Shown here: positions 62,681 to 64,000 of the stretch, in pieces
Numbering within the stretch: position 1 is the first letter of the stretch
Layout of the letters: each line of letters begins with the position of its first letter
From: Nothopassalora personata
Taxonomy: Eukaryota > Ascomycota > Dothideomycetes > Mycosphaerellales > Mycosphaerellaceae
Reading direction: 5' to 3'
Assembly: GCA_033816765.1 (NCBI GenBank)
Contig: CM066295.1
Span: forward strand, 1,426,001 to 1,490,000
Length of the DNA stretch: 64,000 nt
Notes under the pieces: generated by a model
What the model was told of the DNA's origin: nothing
The model's database searches: none
The model's input: only the letters and a program-made list of their open reading frames with translations
Program-made: the position numbers and the translations under genes

Positions 62681-64000
62681 ATGTCAAACCACCACTCAAA
62701 TTTCCTTGACCAATTCGACTTTACTGATTATTTTGCTGCGTCAGATTCTATGGCGGGCTTTGCCCAGGAGGATCAGGGACTTTGTATTGACCCTACACTG
62801 TTGCAGCTTGATGCGCAGCAGCAGGGCAATGCGCGAACCGGTGATGATGCAGACCAGGCACAGCCAGGGGCGGGTACGAACATACAGTCTGTGCCTGAGT
62901 TCGAAAATATCAACTGGACCACCTGGCTCAATGATGTTCCGAGCCACGAAGAAAGCGGGAATGGCTTCGTCCCACCAGCCGAAGAGCCACCAGCAGTATC
63001 CAGCCAACATCATAGCATAGTTGCAGCATCGAGCCGCAGCCCGCATGTCGGCGTCCAAGTCGATCGATCACAGCTCGATCGCGATTCCATCCACCAATCA
63101 CCCCAATCGCCGGCGGTGTATACCAGATCTCAGGGACAGAGACCATCGCCCAGTATGCACGACGTCCACAATCGAGATCGTGTGCAAGAAGGTCACTTCA
63201 GCCCGCCATCCTGGTCGAACCAAGTACTGGTTTTGCGCACACCCCAGATGCAGCAAACGTTTGGACCTGGGCAGCACAACATGGCACAGAACGATCCGTA
63301 CGGCGCTCCATTGCGGTCCATCGAGGCAGAGCACCAGCAATACGCTTCGCACCAGCAGCGTTTTACGCAACAATCACCACACGGCCAGCAGAGTCAGTTC
63401 ACGCAGGGCAATGTGGCGTTCCCAGTTCAACAGCTGAGTCCCGGCATCATGACCCAGTACAGCCCAGACCCCGAAGGCTCTACCGAACCAGAGTACTCCG
63501 ACGCTGGGCGACGATACAAAGGCAAAGGCAGGGCCCGTGGCGGTTCAACGCCGCACGAGAATCCGCGGTGCCTTGAATGTGGCAAACGATACCGGCTGAC
63601 CAAGAGCGAAGGCCGATGCTCACGCTGTGCAGACAAATATATTCGCAGACTGGCTGGACAGACGCCTCACACATATATTCTGGATCCGTCGGTGCCAGAC
63701 ATGGCCACGGCGAGACGGATTGTGAGTCCACTTATACCAGGTCGCAACCTTAGCAATGATGATTACCATCGCTATGGTGGTCAAGAAGACTTTTGGGTCG
63801 AGCGACTTCTGCAAGCTGTCAATGTCGTACAGTCAGAAGCGACTGATGGCAGCGTTTGGGCACTCCGCCAGCAGACATATCTCAACGAGAAAGCTGAACT
63901 CGAGAAGGGCTACACCGACCAGCAAGTCACCGCCAGAATCCGTGCGCTGTACCAGGAGATCGTCAACTACCACGTCGGCGGTCCGGCAGTGTATGCCGTT
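62681..64000 (+). CDS. Gln-rich protein with a Cys-pair motif, putative regulator, 3' end outside the window
   Basis: ATG at 62681 opens a frame with no stop through position 64000, 440 codons, so the gene is cut by the window edge. The first about 280 residues are disordered and rich in Gln, Ser, Pro and His (QQYASHQQRFTQQSPHGQQS). Then comes a basic segment RRYKGKGRARGG and a four-Cys motif CLECGKRYRLTKSEGRC with CSRC, which could be a zinc ribbon. A helical region follows (FWVERLLQAVNVVQSEATDG). This layout fits a transcription or chromatin regulator, but I do not recognise the family. Confidence 0.7.
   Translation, partial: MSNHHSNFLDQFDFTDYFAASDSMAGFAQEDQGLCIDPTLLQLDAQQQGNARTGDDADQAQPGAGTNIQSVPEFENINWTTWLNDVPSHEESGNGFVPPAEEPPAVSSQHHSIVAASSRSPHVGVQVDRSQLDRDSIHQSPQSPAVYTRSQGQRPSPSMHDVHNRDRVQEGHFSPPSWSNQVLVLRTPQMQQTFGPGQHNMAQNDPYGAPLRSIEAEHQQYASHQQRFTQQSPHGQQSQFTQGNVAFPVQQLSPGIMTQYSPDPEGSTEPEYSDAGRRYKGKGRARGGSTPHENPRCLECGKRYRLTKSEGRCSRCADKYIRRLAGQTPHTYILDPSVPDMATARRIVSPLIPGRNLSNDDYHRYGGQEDFWVERLLQAVNVVQSEATDGSVWALRQQTYLNEKAELEKGYTDQQVTARIRALYQEIVNYHVGGPAVYAV

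Overview
The window looks like nuclear DNA of a filamentous ascomycete (Pezizomycotina, most likely a dothideomycete; the class is inferred from gene content only). Genes are split by short introns of about 46-117 bp with GT..AG ends. There are no operons or Shine-Dalgarno sites. The products are typical of moulds: a bisphosphate nucleotidase, a protoglobin, an Asi-type membrane RING ligase, alkaline ceramidase, Rev7, a Kap114-like importin and several short-chain dehydrogenases. The left part carries transposons full of TAA/TAG codons, the mark of repeat-induced point mutation (RIP).

Positions 1-14096 are a repeat island. A decayed Ty3/Gypsy element on the minus strand (about 1625-8250) still shows zinc-knuckle, protease, reverse transcriptase, RNase H and integrase motifs. 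A small non-autonomous LTR element (5574-6860) is nested in it, with 161-bp LTRs, a 5-bp target duplication, a gag-like fragment and six exact 79-bp repeats. A decayed pogo/Fot1 transposase follows (about 8590-9780). Then comes a young Ty1/Copia element (10124-14096) with an intact Gag-protease-integrase ORF but no reverse transcriptase or RNase H. A tRNA-like relic with A and B boxes lies at 526-599.

Positions 15000-64000 are gene-rich. On the minus strand from the left: a nuclear-looking SUMO-motif protein split over two frames, an NADPH-reductase-like SDR and a large secreted protein. On the plus strand follow a protoglobin, an atypical SDR and the HAL2-type nucleotidase. Then come a minus-strand MFS transporter and, divergent from it, the Asi-like RING membrane protein. 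Next are a short FUN34-like N-terminal fragment, a disordered N/G/S-rich protein, a TilS-type tRNA-lysidine synthetase and a mitochondrial coiled-coil protein. A KduD-like SDR, alkaline ceramidase, an unresolved membrane protein, a RING/TRAF-finger protein and a Syn8-like SNARE follow. The right end holds a four-exon SDR, a GNAT protein, Rev7, the Kap114/importin-9 homologue, a decayed gene with DUF6604-like pieces, a DUF1349 protein, a PHD-finger gene with frame conflicts and a Q-rich putative regulator cut by the window edge.

The genes do not form one pathway or an obvious biosynthetic cluster. Exon boundaries were placed by hand from splice signals, frame continuity and family similarity; no alignment or prediction software was run.
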